A model generated the notes under the pieces. That model saw only the letters and a program-made list of their open reading frames with translations, was not told the origin of the DNA and ran no database searches. The position numbers were made by a program, and so were the translations under genes. This document shows, one piece after another, positions 47,579 to 57,925 of a DNA stretch of 64,000 nucleotides; within the stretch, counting starts at the first letter, position 1, and each line of letters starts with the position of its first letter. This DNA is from an uncultured Pelagibacteraceae bacterium (lineage in GTDB: Bacteria > Pseudomonadota > Alphaproteobacteria > Pelagibacterales > Pelagibacteraceae). Location of the stretch: NCBI GenBank assembly GCA_902590465.1, contig CACIWX010000001.1:1-64000 (forward strand). The letters are read 5' to 3'.

Positions 47579-48659
47579 TCACTATTTTTTCAATTTGATT
47601 AATTAAGTTTTTAAAAATTTCTTTGTCAGAATATTGTCTTTGACTAGATAAAATTTTTTCTACAAGTGATTGGTCCTTAAAAATATTATCAATTAGATCA
47701 TATAATTTACAATTTATATCTTTTTCTTCCAATAAATACCCATAGCCTTTTTTCTGATAAAATTCAGCGTTTTTGTATTGATGATTATCTGCTGATGTTG
47801 GTAATGGTATCGAAATAAATGGAACATTCACATTAACTAATTCACCCAAAACAGAAGCTCCTGAACGTGTAATGACTAGATTTACTTTGGAATAATAATC
47901 AACAATTTTTTCTGTAAAATTAAATATTTTATGATCTATTTTAGCTTTTTGATAAAATTGTGATAATTGCTCATTTTGATTTTTTTGACACTGTTGGAAA
48001 ACTTTTATTGGTATATTGGAATTTTTAAATTTAACAAAAATTTTTGGTAATTTTTCAGCAAAAACTTTAGCTGCTTGACTTCCTCCTAATACCAATATTT
48101 TAATACCATTTATCATATTAACTTTGCGACTTGAAAAATTTGCATTTATTATTTCCTCTCTCACGATATTTCCAATTTCAAAAACTTTATTATCATATTT
48201 ATTTGAAATACCTGTTAACTCTTTATGTGAAACAAATATTTTTTCTGCAAAAGGTAGTAAATATTTATTTGCCTTCCCAACAATTAAATTGCTTTCATAA
48301 ATAATAAATTTAATTTTCAGTATTGTAGCGGCTATGCAAATCGGAAAAGATGAGTATCCTCCCATACCAAAAATAAGTGTAGGTCGATTAAAAATAAGAA
48401 ATAAAGTAGATTTAACTATTGCATAAAAAACTATAAGAGTAGAACTAAATAATTTTAATATATTTTCTTTTAATAAGGGAGATGAGGGTATTACTGTTAA
48501 ATTTAATTCTTTGTAATTTTTAAGATATTTTAAACCTCTTTTGTCAGTTGTCACTTTCACATTATAATTCTTGTTAATTAAAAACTTAGCTAAACTGTAT
48601 GCGGGAAAAATATGACCTCCCGTTCCTCCAGCTGTAATTAATATTTTTTTTTTAATCAT
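47565..48659 (-). CDS. murG: MurG N-acetylglucosaminyltransferase
   Basis: AGGTGGHIFPAYSLA; GGSQAAKVFAEKLP; RSGASVLGELVNVNVPFISIPLP. Confidence 0.95.
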   Translation of the reverse strand: MIKKKILITAGGTGGHIFPAYSLAKFLINKNYNVKVTTDKRGLKYLKNYKELNLTVIPSSPLLKENILKLFSSTLIVFYAIVKSTLFLIFNRPTLIFGMGGYSSFPICIAATILKIKFIIYESNLIVGKANKYLLPFAEKIFVSHKELTGISNKYDNKVFEIGNIVREEIINANFSSRKVNMINGIKILVLGGSQAAKVFAEKLPKIFVKFKNSNIPIKVFQQCQKNQNEQLSQFYQKAKIDHKIFNFTEKIVDYYSKVNLVITRSGASVLGELVNVNVPFISIPLPTSADNHQYKNAEFYQKKGYGYLLEEKDINCKLYDLIDNIFKDQSLVEKILSSQRQYSDKEIFKNLINQIEKIVNDKN

Positions 48660-49779
48660 ATAAATAAACTTTATTTTTTGTATAATTTAAAACTAATCCA
48701 GCTAAAATTGCACTGCCAATTAGAGACGAACCTCCATAGCTTAGGAAGGGCAAAGTCATTCCAGTGGTTGGTAATAAATTAGTATTAACACCAGCGTGAA
48801 TGAATGTTTGAAATATTAATAAGGTTACTAATCCGATTAAGGATATTTTTAAAAATAGATTATCTTGATTAAAACAATTTTTGATAATTCTAAATGAAAT
48901 ATACAAAAAAATTGTTAAAATCATGATTGAGACTAATGATCCAAACTCTTCAGATATAACAGCGATAACGTAATCTGTGTGAGCCTCGGGAACACTTTCC
49001 TTCAAAATACCTTCTCCCATTCCCTGACCGGTAAGTCCTCCTAGTTTTATAGCATCTAAAGCAGAAGATGATTGAAATTTATCACCCTGACTCGGATCAA
49101 AAAATGTTATTAAACGATTAATAATATAACCAAATTTTTCTGGTAAAAAAAATAACAATGAACTAATTGATATCAAAAAAACCAAAAAGAAAAAAAATAA
49201 TTGTACTATGCTAACTCCGGAGACAAAAACAGTTGCAATCCAGCTTCCTATTAATAATATTGATTGGCCTAAATCCGGTTGATCAATCAATAAAATAATA
49301 ATTGAAGCCAAAATTATGAAGCTAAGAAAATATTTTATCTGTGTATTATGAAACTTTTCGGAAGTTAAAATTTTTACTGTAATTAATATAAAAAAAGGTT
49401 TTAATATTTCAATAGGTTGTAATTTGAAAAAATACAGATTTAACCACCTTTTTGCACCCTTAACTTCTTCTCCAATTATTGGAACTAATGCCAATAAAAT
49501 AAAAGAAAAAATAAATAAAGGTAATACAAGTTTTATCAATAGATCAGTCTTTACAAGAGAGATTATTAGCATTATCGCTAAAGCTAAAAATGTATAAATG
49601 AGATGTTTTGTAAAAAAAAAATAATAATCCTTATTTAATCTTTCTCCAGCAAGAGAAGATGTTGAGGAAAATGAGAAGAATAAACCTAAAAAAAATAGTA
49701 TTAAAAAACAAAATAAAATTTTTTTATCAATACTCCTCCAATAATTTATAAATAAAAATCTAAATGTATCTTCTTGCAT
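48652..49779 (-). CDS. ftsW: FtsW (SEDS); likely start MQEDTF inside the listed ORF
   Basis: SEDS motifs; FKLQPIEILKP, QPDLGQSIL, NLLPTTGMTLPFLSYGGSS. Confidence 0.92.
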   Translation of the reverse strand: MQEDTFRFLFINYWRSIDKKILFCFLILFFLGLFFSFSSTSSLAGERLNKDYYFFFTKHLIYTFLALAIMLIISLVKTDLLIKLVLPLFIFSFILLALVPIIGEEVKGAKRWLNLYFFKLQPIEILKPFFILITVKILTSEKFHNTQIKYFLSFIILASIIILLIDQPDLGQSILLIGSWIATVFVSGVSIVQLFFFFLVFLISISSLLFFLPEKFGYIINRLITFFDPSQGDKFQSSSALDAIKLGGLTGQGMGEGILKESVPEAHTDYVIAVISEEFGSLVSIMILTIFLYISFRIIKNCFNQDNLFLKISLIGLVTLLIFQTFIHAGVNTNLLPTTGMTLPFLSYGGSSLIGSAILAGLVLNYTKNKVYLYD

Positions 49780-51037
49780 ATATTTTACATAATTTTTTAA
49801 ATTCCTCACCTCTTTCTTCAAAATTTAAATATTGATCAAATGAAGCTGCAGCAGGACTTAATAATATAAACTTCTTACTTTCTGTTTGCTTTTTTATATC
49901 TTTAAAAATTTGTACAAGAGAATTTTTTAAATTTTTAGTAATTGAAAAAATAACTTTACCTTTCACTTGATTCTTGAAAAAATTAATATTATTACCTATT
50001 AAATAACATTTAGTAATGTTTTTTTTGTACTTTGATAATTTAAATTTATCTCCTTTTTTTTGAAGCCCTCCTAGTATCCAGTAAATATTTTTAAGACTTG
50101 ATAAAGCAGATTGTGAAGCTTTAAAAGAAGTAGCTTTAGAGTCGTTTATAAATGTAACATTTTTACTTTTTAAAAAAATTTCAAATCTGTGAGGCAGACC
50201 TTTAAATGATTTCATTGCATCTATAAAAAAATTTTCTTTTATTCTTAACAGTTTTGAAAAAGTAAAAATAAAACTCATATTTTGATCATTTATATTAGAA
50301 TTTAAGTAATCATTTTTAATTTTAAATTTTATTTTTTTGTATTTTTTTTCCTCAGGGATTATTAACTTGCTTAAAAAATTTTTATTTATAAAAATTTTTT
50401 TAAATTGTTTATTTACAATTGCAAATTGATTTTTATTTTGGAGATTAAATATTCTTAATTTTGAATTTAAATAATTTTTAAAATTTCCATGCCAATCCAA
50501 ATGATCATTAGTTAAGTTTAAAAAAAAAGAGAAATCAGGACAAATAAATTTTGAGTGTGAAAGTTGGAATGAGGAAGCTTCAATAATTATAAAATCTTTT
50601 TTTGAATTACCTAAATTAAGAATAGGATTTCCTATATTGCCTCTTAAGGAACACTTAAATTTATTTTTTTTGAGAAGATGTTCAAGTAATTTGCACGTTG
50701 TTGACTTACCATTTGTTCCAGTTACTACAATAGTTTTTGCTTGAATATTTGATAAATAAAATAAGTCTATATCAGTAATTATTTTTTTTTTGAATTTTTT
50801 AAGACTTTTATTTTTAAATAAACTTATACCTGGTGCTAGAACAATATAATCAACATTGTTAAGAGTTTTTTTTAAGTTCTTTGACCTGTACTTCTTAAGA
50901 AGATTTTTATTTTTATCGTCCCAAACTTCGAAGTTTTTTATTTTATTTTTTAAAAAAAATGAAACAACAGAACGTCCAGATAAACCAAGACCGTAAACAA
51001 GGAACGAGAGTTCATTGAATTTTGGTTTTTTGAACAT
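49760..51037 (-). CDS. murD: UDP-N-acetylmuramoylalanine-D-glutamate ligase
   Basis: VTGTNGKSTTCKLLEHLL; LNLTNDHLDWHG. Confidence 0.93.
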   Translation of the reverse strand: MFKKPKFNELSFLVYGLGLSGRSVVSFFLKNKIKNFEVWDDKNKNLLKKYRSKNLKKTLNNVDYIVLAPGISLFKNKSLKKFKKKIITDIDLFYLSNIQAKTIVVTGTNGKSTTCKLLEHLLKKNKFKCSLRGNIGNPILNLGNSKKDFIIIEASSFQLSHSKFICPDFSFFLNLTNDHLDWHGNFKNYLNSKLRIFNLQNKNQFAIVNKQFKKIFINKNFLSKLIIPEEKKYKKIKFKIKNDYLNSNINDQNMSFIFTFSKLLRIKENFFIDAMKSFKGLPHRFEIFLKSKNVTFINDSKATSFKASQSALSSLKNIYWILGGLQKKGDKFKLSKYKKNITKCYLIGNNINFFKNQVKGKVIFSITKNLKNSLVQIFKDIKKQTESKKFILLSPAAASFDQYLNFEERGEEFKKLCKIYARRYI

Positions 51038-51043
51038 ACCACC

Positions 51044-52129
51044 TTACCTTAATTTCAAAGTTGCTAGTCCAATTAATGCTAGAATTATAGCTATTATCCA
51101 AAATCTAATTACAATTGTTGACTCTGCCCACCCTTTTTTTTCGAAGTGATGATGAATGGGTGCCATTTTAAAAATTCTTTTACCAGTAAGTTTAAATGAA
51201 ACAACTTGTATAATTACTGATACAGTTTCTAAAACAAACAAACCTCCAACGATTGCCAAAACAATTTCATGTTTTACAATAATTGCTATTGCTGCTAATG
51301 AACCACCTAGAGAAAGTGACCCTGTATCTCCCATAAAAATTTTTGCTGGGGGAGCGTTATACCATAAAAAGCCTAGACAAGAACCTACTATTGAACCGCA
51401 AAAAATAGATAACTCTCCTACGTCAGGTATGTATTGAATTTGTAAATATTCAGAAAAAATTGTATTCCCAACCACGTAAGAAATTAAAGTAAAAGAAATA
51501 GCTACTAACATTACTGGTACAGTAGCTAAACCATCTAAACCGTCGGTTAAATTAACTGCATTTGACGATCCAATAATTACAAACAATCCAAATGGAATAA
51601 AAAATAGACCCATGTACCATATTAAATTTTTGAAAAAAGGAAAATAAAGATTGTACAAATATCCATGTCCAGAATATTTTATTAATATTAATAATGTAAT
51701 TAGAGCTATTATAATTTGACCAAGAAATTTATACTTTGATTTAAGTCCTCTAGAATTTTTTAATTTTATTTTTAATATATCGTCTAATAATCCTAGAGCT
51801 CCTAATGACAAAGAAACAAAAATTAAAGTCCAAACATAAATATTCTTTAAATCTGCCCACAAAAGAGTACTTGAAATAATTCCGATTATAATGATTACTC
51901 CACCCATTGTAGGTGTTCCGGATTTTTTTATTATATGATCTATAGGTCCATCTTGCCTTATTGGCCCCGTTATCATTTTTTCAGAAAATAACTTTATTAA
52001 AGGACCGCCAACAATAAATACTACCACTAAAGAAGTAACTACGGATAAACCAGTTCTAAATGTAAGATATTTGAAAACATTTAAAAATGAGTACTGATCA
52101 ATTAATGAAGTTAATAAATTAAATAACAC
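51044..52129 (-). CDS. mraY: Phospho-MurNAc-pentapeptide transferase
   Basis: GTPTMGGVIII; NLTDGLDGLA; MAPIHHHFEKKGWAE. Confidence 0.96.
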   Translation of the reverse strand: MLFNLLTSLIDQYSFLNVFKYLTFRTGLSVVTSLVVVFIVGGPLIKLFSEKMITGPIRQDGPIDHIIKKSGTPTMGGVIIIIGIISSTLLWADLKNIYVWTLIFVSLSLGALGLLDDILKIKLKNSRGLKSKYKFLGQIIIALITLLILIKYSGHGYLYNLYFPFFKNLIWYMGLFFIPFGLFVIIGSSNAVNLTDGLDGLATVPVMLVAISFTLISYVVGNTIFSEYLQIQYIPDVGELSIFCGSIVGSCLGFLWYNAPPAKIFMGDTGSLSLGGSLAAIAIIVKHEIVLAIVGGLFVLETVSVIIQVVSFKLTGKRIFKMAPIHHHFEKKGWAESTIVIRFWIIAIILALIGLATLKLR

Positions 52130-54892
52130 CTATAAACCTTTTATCATTCTTTTGCTAAAATTATTAAGTCCTGTTGCGTTCGATCCTTTAATCATCAAAT
52201 AATCATTGTTCGATATAATTTTACTTAAACTAAAATCTATATCTTCGTCACTTTGCAAAATATTTCCTCTTTTTTCTTTAATAAGATGTTTATAAGTGAA
52301 AATAGTTTTTTTTCCTTTAATGAATACTTTGTCTATATTAGAATTGTTAATAACTTTAGATATTTCCTCATGATATTTTTTTGACTTTGAGCCTAATTCA
52401 AGCATATCCCCAAGTATCAAATACTTTTTTGATTTTTCTTTTCCAATAGAATTGAATTTTTCGATAGCAATTTTTACTGAAAGCGGATTAGCATTATAGC
52501 TTTCATCGATTAATTTAAACTTTTTATTATATCTTTTAATTATGTGTTTCTTTCCCCTGCCTTCTGATGACTCAAAGTTTTTCAACTTTGATTTTATCTT
52601 TTTTAAATCCAAATTAAGTTCATTAAGTAAAGTTATTGACGCAAGTACGTTATAAATATTTATATCTCCTATCAGAAGTTTTTCTATTTTATTGTTATGA
52701 TTAACAATAATTTTAGAAGAATTATCGTTTTTAATAATCTTTTTAAGATGTACGTCTGATTCTTTATGTTTTCCAAAAGTTAAAGTTTTCAATTTAAATT
52801 TTTTAGCTTTTTTGTAGAAAAAATTAAAATACTTGTCGTCTCTATTTAAGATAATTGTTCCATTAGTTTTAATTTTTTCTATAATTTCTGACTTAGCTTC
52901 TGCGATACCTCTAGTATTTTTGAAGTTTTCTATGTGCGCCTCACCAACATTTGTTATTATGCCAATATGTGGCTTAATTAATTTCGTTAAGTTTCTAATT
53001 TCGCCAGCTTTACTCATTCCGACTTCAAAAACTCCAAATTGATTACTGATATTCAAGTTAGACAAACTAATAGGTACACCTAAATGATTATTGAAAGATT
53101 TAGGAGAAGAGAAAGTACTTCCAAACTTTCTCAAAAGATCTCTTGTGAGATTTTTAAGAGATGTTTTACCCGCGCTTCCAGTAATTGCAATTATTATTGA
53201 TGAAGATAATTCTCTTTTGAAACTAGCAAATTTATTTAAAAAATAAATTGGATCTTTTACCTTAATTATTTTTTTACTTGTATTTGTTTCGTATTGGTTT
53301 GTTACAACCCCTGCTGCTCTTTTTTTTAACGCTTCTTTAATAAATTTATTCCCGTTGTTTTTTTTTCCTTTGATAGCAAGGAACAAATTATTTTTTTTAA
53401 TTGTTCTCGTATCAATTGAAAGCCCATTAAATTTTAAAGACTTATTTTTTTTTAATATATTTTTTAAAATCAACTCATTTTGTAGATAATTTTGTTTATT
53501 TTTATTAAATAATTTTTTTTTAATCTTTAAATTTTTTACAATTTTTTTATCCGAGATATAAATAGTTTTATTTTTATAAATTTGTTTTTCCTCGTGGCCT
53601 TTGCCAGCTATTAGAATTACTTCATGTGGGCTAGCATTTTTAATTGCCTTATAAATAGCTTGTGTTCGATTTCCTACATTATAAGTTTTTTTATGTGAGA
53701 TATGTCTTAAAAGTTCTTTTCTTATTTTTTTAGGATCTTCATTTCTTGGATTGTCGTCGGTTATATAAATTTTATTACAATAATTGTTAGATATCTTAGC
53801 CATTAATGGTCTTTTTTTTTTATCTCTGTCTCCTCCACAACCAAAAACTAAAGAAATTTTGTCTCTATATTTTTTATTCAGAAATTTTAGTGTCTTCAAT
53901 AATGCATCAGGCGTATGAGCATAATCAACAAATACTTTAATATTATTCGGGAACTTTCTTACTAATTCTAGTCTTCCGCTAACGTCCTTAAGTTTATTAA
54001 TTGATTGATAAATTGGTCTATCTTTTAAACCACATAATTTTGTTGCTAAGACAGCCATAGCAAGATTTTTTATTTTAAAATCACTTGTTGAAATCAAAGA
54101 ATTTTTTTTAATTTTAATTATCTCTTTTTGTATTCCTGTAATTTTTAAATTTCTTTTTAGAGCAATTTTTTTTAATTGATTGTATGGTTTTATTTCTTTA
54201 TCAGAAATTATCTTTGCCCTTTTTGCTAAGATTTCTTTGAATAATATTAATTTCGCATGAAGGTATGATTGCATTGTTTTATGATAATCTAGATGATCTT
54301 GGCTAAAATTTGTAAAAATTGCTCCTTTAAAAGAAATATCATGTAATCTTTTTTGATTTAACCCATGACTGGATGCTTCTATTATTACATTGTCAATTTT
54401 TTTTTTTTTCAAAAAATACAAATATTTATGAAGCAAAATTGTATCGGGTGATGTGAGATTAGTTTTAATAACTTTATCATCATATTTTATTCCCAAAGTA
54501 CCAATTGAAGCAACTGATACATTATTTAACCTCATTATTTGGTAAAAAATATCTGCAACTGAAGTTTTACCGTTTGTACCAGTAACTGCAATTATGTTTT
54601 TAGGCTTTAAATTGTAAAATTTAGCTGCTATTTTACTTAAAAGTTTCCTTACATTATCAGTTCTAATTAAAAAAATATCATTATTTTTTAAATTATATTT
54701 ATTTGAACAAACAATTACTACAGCTCCTTTATGAATCGCTTTTTTAATAAAATTTTCACCATTCGATTTATTTCCTCTAACTGCAAAAAAAATAAAATTC
54801 TTTTTAACTTCATTACTATTTGTGGCAAGACCACTGATAACAATATTTTTTCTATTTCCAGGAATTTTTTTAATTAATTTTTTCAACAACAT
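52130..54892 (-). CDS. MurE-MurF fusion (920 aa)
   Basis: N-half VTGTNGKTSVADIFYQI ... DNPRNEDP..I (MurE); C-half ITGSAGKTSLKNLTRDLL ... ESYNANPLSVKIAIEKF (MurF); uninterrupted ORF. Confidence 0.93.
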   Translation of the reverse strand: MLLKKLIKKIPGNRKNIVISGLATNSNEVKKNFIFFAVRGNKSNGENFIKKAIHKGAVVIVCSNKYNLKNNDIFLIRTDNVRKLLSKIAAKFYNLKPKNIIAVTGTNGKTSVADIFYQIMRLNNVSVASIGTLGIKYDDKVIKTNLTSPDTILLHKYLYFLKKKKIDNVIIEASSHGLNQKRLHDISFKGAIFTNFSQDHLDYHKTMQSYLHAKLILFKEILAKRAKIISDKEIKPYNQLKKIALKRNLKITGIQKEIIKIKKNSLISTSDFKIKNLAMAVLATKLCGLKDRPIYQSINKLKDVSGRLELVRKFPNNIKVFVDYAHTPDALLKTLKFLNKKYRDKISLVFGCGGDRDKKKRPLMAKISNNYCNKIYITDDNPRNEDPKKIRKELLRHISHKKTYNVGNRTQAIYKAIKNASPHEVILIAGKGHEEKQIYKNKTIYISDKKIVKNLKIKKKLFNKNKQNYLQNELILKNILKKNKSLKFNGLSIDTRTIKKNNLFLAIKGKKNNGNKFIKEALKKRAAGVVTNQYETNTSKKIIKVKDPIYFLNKFASFKRELSSSIIIAITGSAGKTSLKNLTRDLLRKFGSTFSSPKSFNNHLGVPISLSNLNISNQFGVFEVGMSKAGEIRNLTKLIKPHIGIITNVGEAHIENFKNTRGIAEAKSEIIEKIKTNGTIILNRDDKYFNFFYKKAKKFKLKTLTFGKHKESDVHLKKIIKNDNSSKIIVNHNNKIEKLLIGDINIYNVLASITLLNELNLDLKKIKSKLKNFESSEGRGKKHIIKRYNKKFKLIDESYNANPLSVKIAIEKFNSIGKEKSKKYLILGDMLELGSKSKKYHEEISKVINNSNIDKVFIKGKKTIFTYKHLIKEKRGNILQSDEDIDFSLSKIISNNDYLMIKGSNATGLNNFSKRMIKGL

Positions 54893-56591
54893 GCTGAGGA
54901 GTAGACTCTTTATTATTTATGGCTAAAATTGGTCCAATTTTTTCTATTATTTTGCCCGTTATGTAAACTGAATTCCAGCCAGAGGTATTGTAGGGTGCTT
55001 TTGTTTTGGTGCCTCGGTAGTTGTAAACTAAATCATTATTTAGTTGAGGATTTTCTAACATTACAAGCAAAGTATACTTAGGTTTATGAGAAGGAAACAT
55101 TGAAATGAAAGAGTTTATTCTATTTCTTGTATTTCCATAACTTTCAGCGGTACCTGTTTTTCCTCCCACATAATATCCATCTTTATCAGCTAAACTCGCT
55201 GTTCCGTTTTCACTACTTACAACTTTTCTTAAAATATTTTTTATTTCATTGCTGGTTTTTTTTGAAATTATTATTTTTTGCTCTGAATTTTTATTATTCT
55301 TAACTAAACTTGGCGTTATTAATTTTCCACCATTTATCATTGAGGCATATAAAGCAGTAACTTGAAGTGGCGTAGTAGTAATTCCATGACCAAATGAAAT
55401 AGTTTCCAATTTACATCTGTTCCATTTTATTTTGTGTGGTGTTCCAACTTCCTCTAATTCCACAATTGGGCTTTTTGTTAATTTTGTTCTATTTATAAAA
55501 TTTTTAAATTTAGTTTCACCAATTTTTTTAGCTAAAACGACCGATCCTACGTTAGACGACCTCACTAAAATTTCTTCTACAGTTAAATCTTTTGGATGCT
55601 CTTTTAAATCGGTGATTTCGTGAACCGAGCATCTAATTTTTTTAGGTATATCCTTAATAATTGTATCTGTTTCTACTATTTGATGATCAAGAGCTAGCGC
55701 TATAGTAAAAGTTTTAAAAATAGAGCCAAGTTCATACACACCTTTAGTAATTTTATTAATATATTTTTTGTCTTTGATGTCTGATCGATGATTTATGTTA
55801 AAATTTGGCAGTGAGACTAGAGATAAAATTTCACCGTTATTAGCATTTAGCAGTAATGCGCCACCGCCGGTAGCTTTAAAAGTTTCAATTGCATTGTTTA
55901 ACTCTTTATCTATTATGTATTGTATATTACTGTCCAACGTTAACTTTAAAGGTTTATCATGAAGAAGTTTATTTTTTAATTCTTTATCAAAGTATTTTTC
56001 AACACCTGATATTCCATAATTATCGTAGTCAACTTGTCCAATAATATGACTGAATAAATTTCCATGTGTATACATTCTTGCTTGAAATGGCTCAAATTTG
56101 ATTGCTTTTTCTCCAAGAGCCCAGAATTTCTCTTTTTCAATCTGATCAATTCTTTTTTTTATACGAAAGTACTTGTCTTTATTTAATTTTTTTTTTATTT
56201 CATCAATCTTCAATTCGGGAAAGTTTAATTTCAATTTTACTAAAAATTTTTTCTTATCTTTTACCTGTTTCGGGTCTACAGCTACATGGAAAGTATTTAT
56301 ATTTCTTGAAATAACAAAGCCATTTCTGTCTACTATATCCCTACGAAGCAAAAAAAATTTAGATTTTTGTTCCTCTAAATTGTAAAAATCTTTTTTATTT
56401 AAAGATATAAACGTAATCTTGATTGAAAAAATTAGAATTAAAGAAAAAAAGAAAAAAAATAACAAGTAAATTCTATCTTGTAAATTATTTGAATGTTTTG
56501 ATTTTTTATTTTTTCTATTTGTTTCAATATAATCTTCAAAATAAAAACTTGATTGGTTTATGTTATTATCTTTTTTTGATTTTTTTTTCAT
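54870..56591 (-). CDS. ftsI: Peptidoglycan D,D-transpeptidase FtsI (PBP3)
   Basis: GSIFKTFTIALALDH; VRSSNVGSVVLA; GGKTGTAESYG. Confidence 0.94.
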   Translation of the reverse strand: MKKKSKKDNNINQSSFYFEDYIETNRKNKKSKHSNNLQDRIYLLFFFFFSLILIFSIKITFISLNKKDFYNLEEQKSKFFLLRRDIVDRNGFVISRNINTFHVAVDPKQVKDKKKFLVKLKLNFPELKIDEIKKKLNKDKYFRIKKRIDQIEKEKFWALGEKAIKFEPFQARMYTHGNLFSHIIGQVDYDNYGISGVEKYFDKELKNKLLHDKPLKLTLDSNIQYIIDKELNNAIETFKATGGGALLLNANNGEILSLVSLPNFNINHRSDIKDKKYINKITKGVYELGSIFKTFTIALALDHQIVETDTIIKDIPKKIRCSVHEITDLKEHPKDLTVEEILVRSSNVGSVVLAKKIGETKFKNFINRTKLTKSPIVELEEVGTPHKIKWNRCKLETISFGHGITTTPLQVTALYASMINGGKLITPSLVKNNKNSEQKIIISKKTSNEIKNILRKVVSSENGTASLADKDGYYVGGKTGTAESYGNTRNRINSFISMFPSHKPKYTLLVMLENPQLNNDLVYNYRGTKTKAPYNTSGWNSVYITGKIIEKIGPILAINNKESTPQHVVEKIN

Positions 56592-56904
56592 TAAAATTTT
56601 CTAGATTTGATAATTTTTTTTGAAAGTTAGTGAAATCTTCAATATTAAGAAATAATTTTGAGAATACTATAGGCTTATAATCATCAAATCCAATTATATC
56701 CAGTCTTTTCTCAATTTCAGCTGGCGACGTTAAATAATAAAATTCTAATTGTGCTTCATTTTTATAAATTTTTTGTGATGCTATTTTTGAATTTAAAATT
56801 AAAATTTTTTTTTCAATTACTCTAGTTTTATTTTTTATTAGAGATGTTAAAATTAGAAATGTTATACAAATTGATATATAAACAATAAATTTTATTTTAA
56901 ACAT
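56566..56904 (-). CDS. ftsL: FtsL-like small bitopic protein
   Basis: N-terminal TM plus coiled coil, between rsmH and ftsI. Confidence 0.65.
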   Translation of the reverse strand: MFKIKFIVYISICITFLILTSLIKNKTRVIEKKILILNSKIASQKIYKNEAQLEFYYLTSPAEIEKRLDIIGFDDYKPIVFSKLFLNIEDFTNFQKKLSNLENFNEKKIKKR

Positions 56905-57907
56905 TTATAGATTCCAGATCTAAATATTTTTTAAATTTTTTAAACATATTATCAGGATATTGAAATTTATTTCTGCTCCTAATAGCAAATCTAAGCTTAG
57001 CAGAGCGAGATCTGCTATTATTGTCAATTTCTTTTTTTGAAGGTCTTAAAACTTTATTTTTATATTCGTTAAATAAAACTTGTTCGGCATCTAAATTTTC
57101 TGGAAAATATCTAGAAGGTTTTGACTTGTTTTTTGAAAAATTAGTAAAAAAATATTTTATAATTCTGTCTTCAATTGAATGAAAGCTTATAACTAAAATT
57201 TTGCCACCAGGTTTCAACTTTTTTGTAGCATGCGCTATACCGTTAACTAATTCTGTAACCTCTTTATTAACAAAAATTCTAAGAGCTTGGAAAGTTTTAG
57301 TACAAGGATTTATTTTATTATAAAAATTTTTTTTTTTACTTTTTTCTATTATTTGAACTAAATCAGCCGTATTAGTAATTCTTTTTATTTTTCTTTGACT
57401 TACAATATTCTTTGCAATTTTAGATGCCTCCTTTTCATCACCTAGAATCTTAATCACTAATTTTAATTCATTTTCACTTAAATTATTAATCGCGTCAAAA
57501 GCTGAAATTTGATTAAGACCCATGGACATATCGAGTTTCTCTTTTGATCGAAATGAAAAACCTCTATCTAAATCGTCCAACTGAATTGATGATAATCCTA
57601 AATCAAAGATGACCACATCAACACTTTCGTATAAAATTGTATTCAATTTACTAAATTTAATTGGATAAAATTTAAATCTTTTAGGAAACTGTTTTTCTAA
57701 ACTTCTAGCTATTGAAATAACTTTTTTATCTCTATCAACTGCTTGAAGATATGTTTTAGGAAATTTTAATATCTCTTTGGAATAGCCTCCGCCACCAAAC
57801 GTACAATCCAGAAATTTTCCCCCTCTTGAAGGGGAAGATATTTTTATAACTTCGCTTAACATCACTGGGTAATGGGAAGTTTCCAGTGATGAGATTTGTT
57901 TGATCAT
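56897..57907 (-). CDS. rsmH: 16S rRNA (cytosine1402-N4)-methyltransferase
   Basis: HYPVMLSEVIKISSPSRGGKFLDCTFGGGGYSKEIL; VISFHSIEDRIIKYFF. Confidence 0.96.
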   Translation of the reverse strand: MIKQISSLETSHYPVMLSEVIKISSPSRGGKFLDCTFGGGGYSKEILKFPKTYLQAVDRDKKVISIARSLEKQFPKRFKFYPIKFSKLNTILYESVDVVIFDLGLSSIQLDDLDRGFSFRSKEKLDMSMGLNQISAFDAINNLSENELKLVIKILGDEKEASKIAKNIVSQRKIKRITNTADLVQIIEKSKKKNFYNKINPCTKTFQALRIFVNKEVTELVNGIAHATKKLKPGGKILVISFHSIEDRIIKYFFTNFSKNKSKPSRYFPENLDAEQVLFNEYKNKVLRPSKKEIDNNSRSRSAKLRFAIRSRNKFQYPDNMFKKFKKYLDLESINV

Positions 57908-57925
57908 TATCCAAAAATAAAGTCA

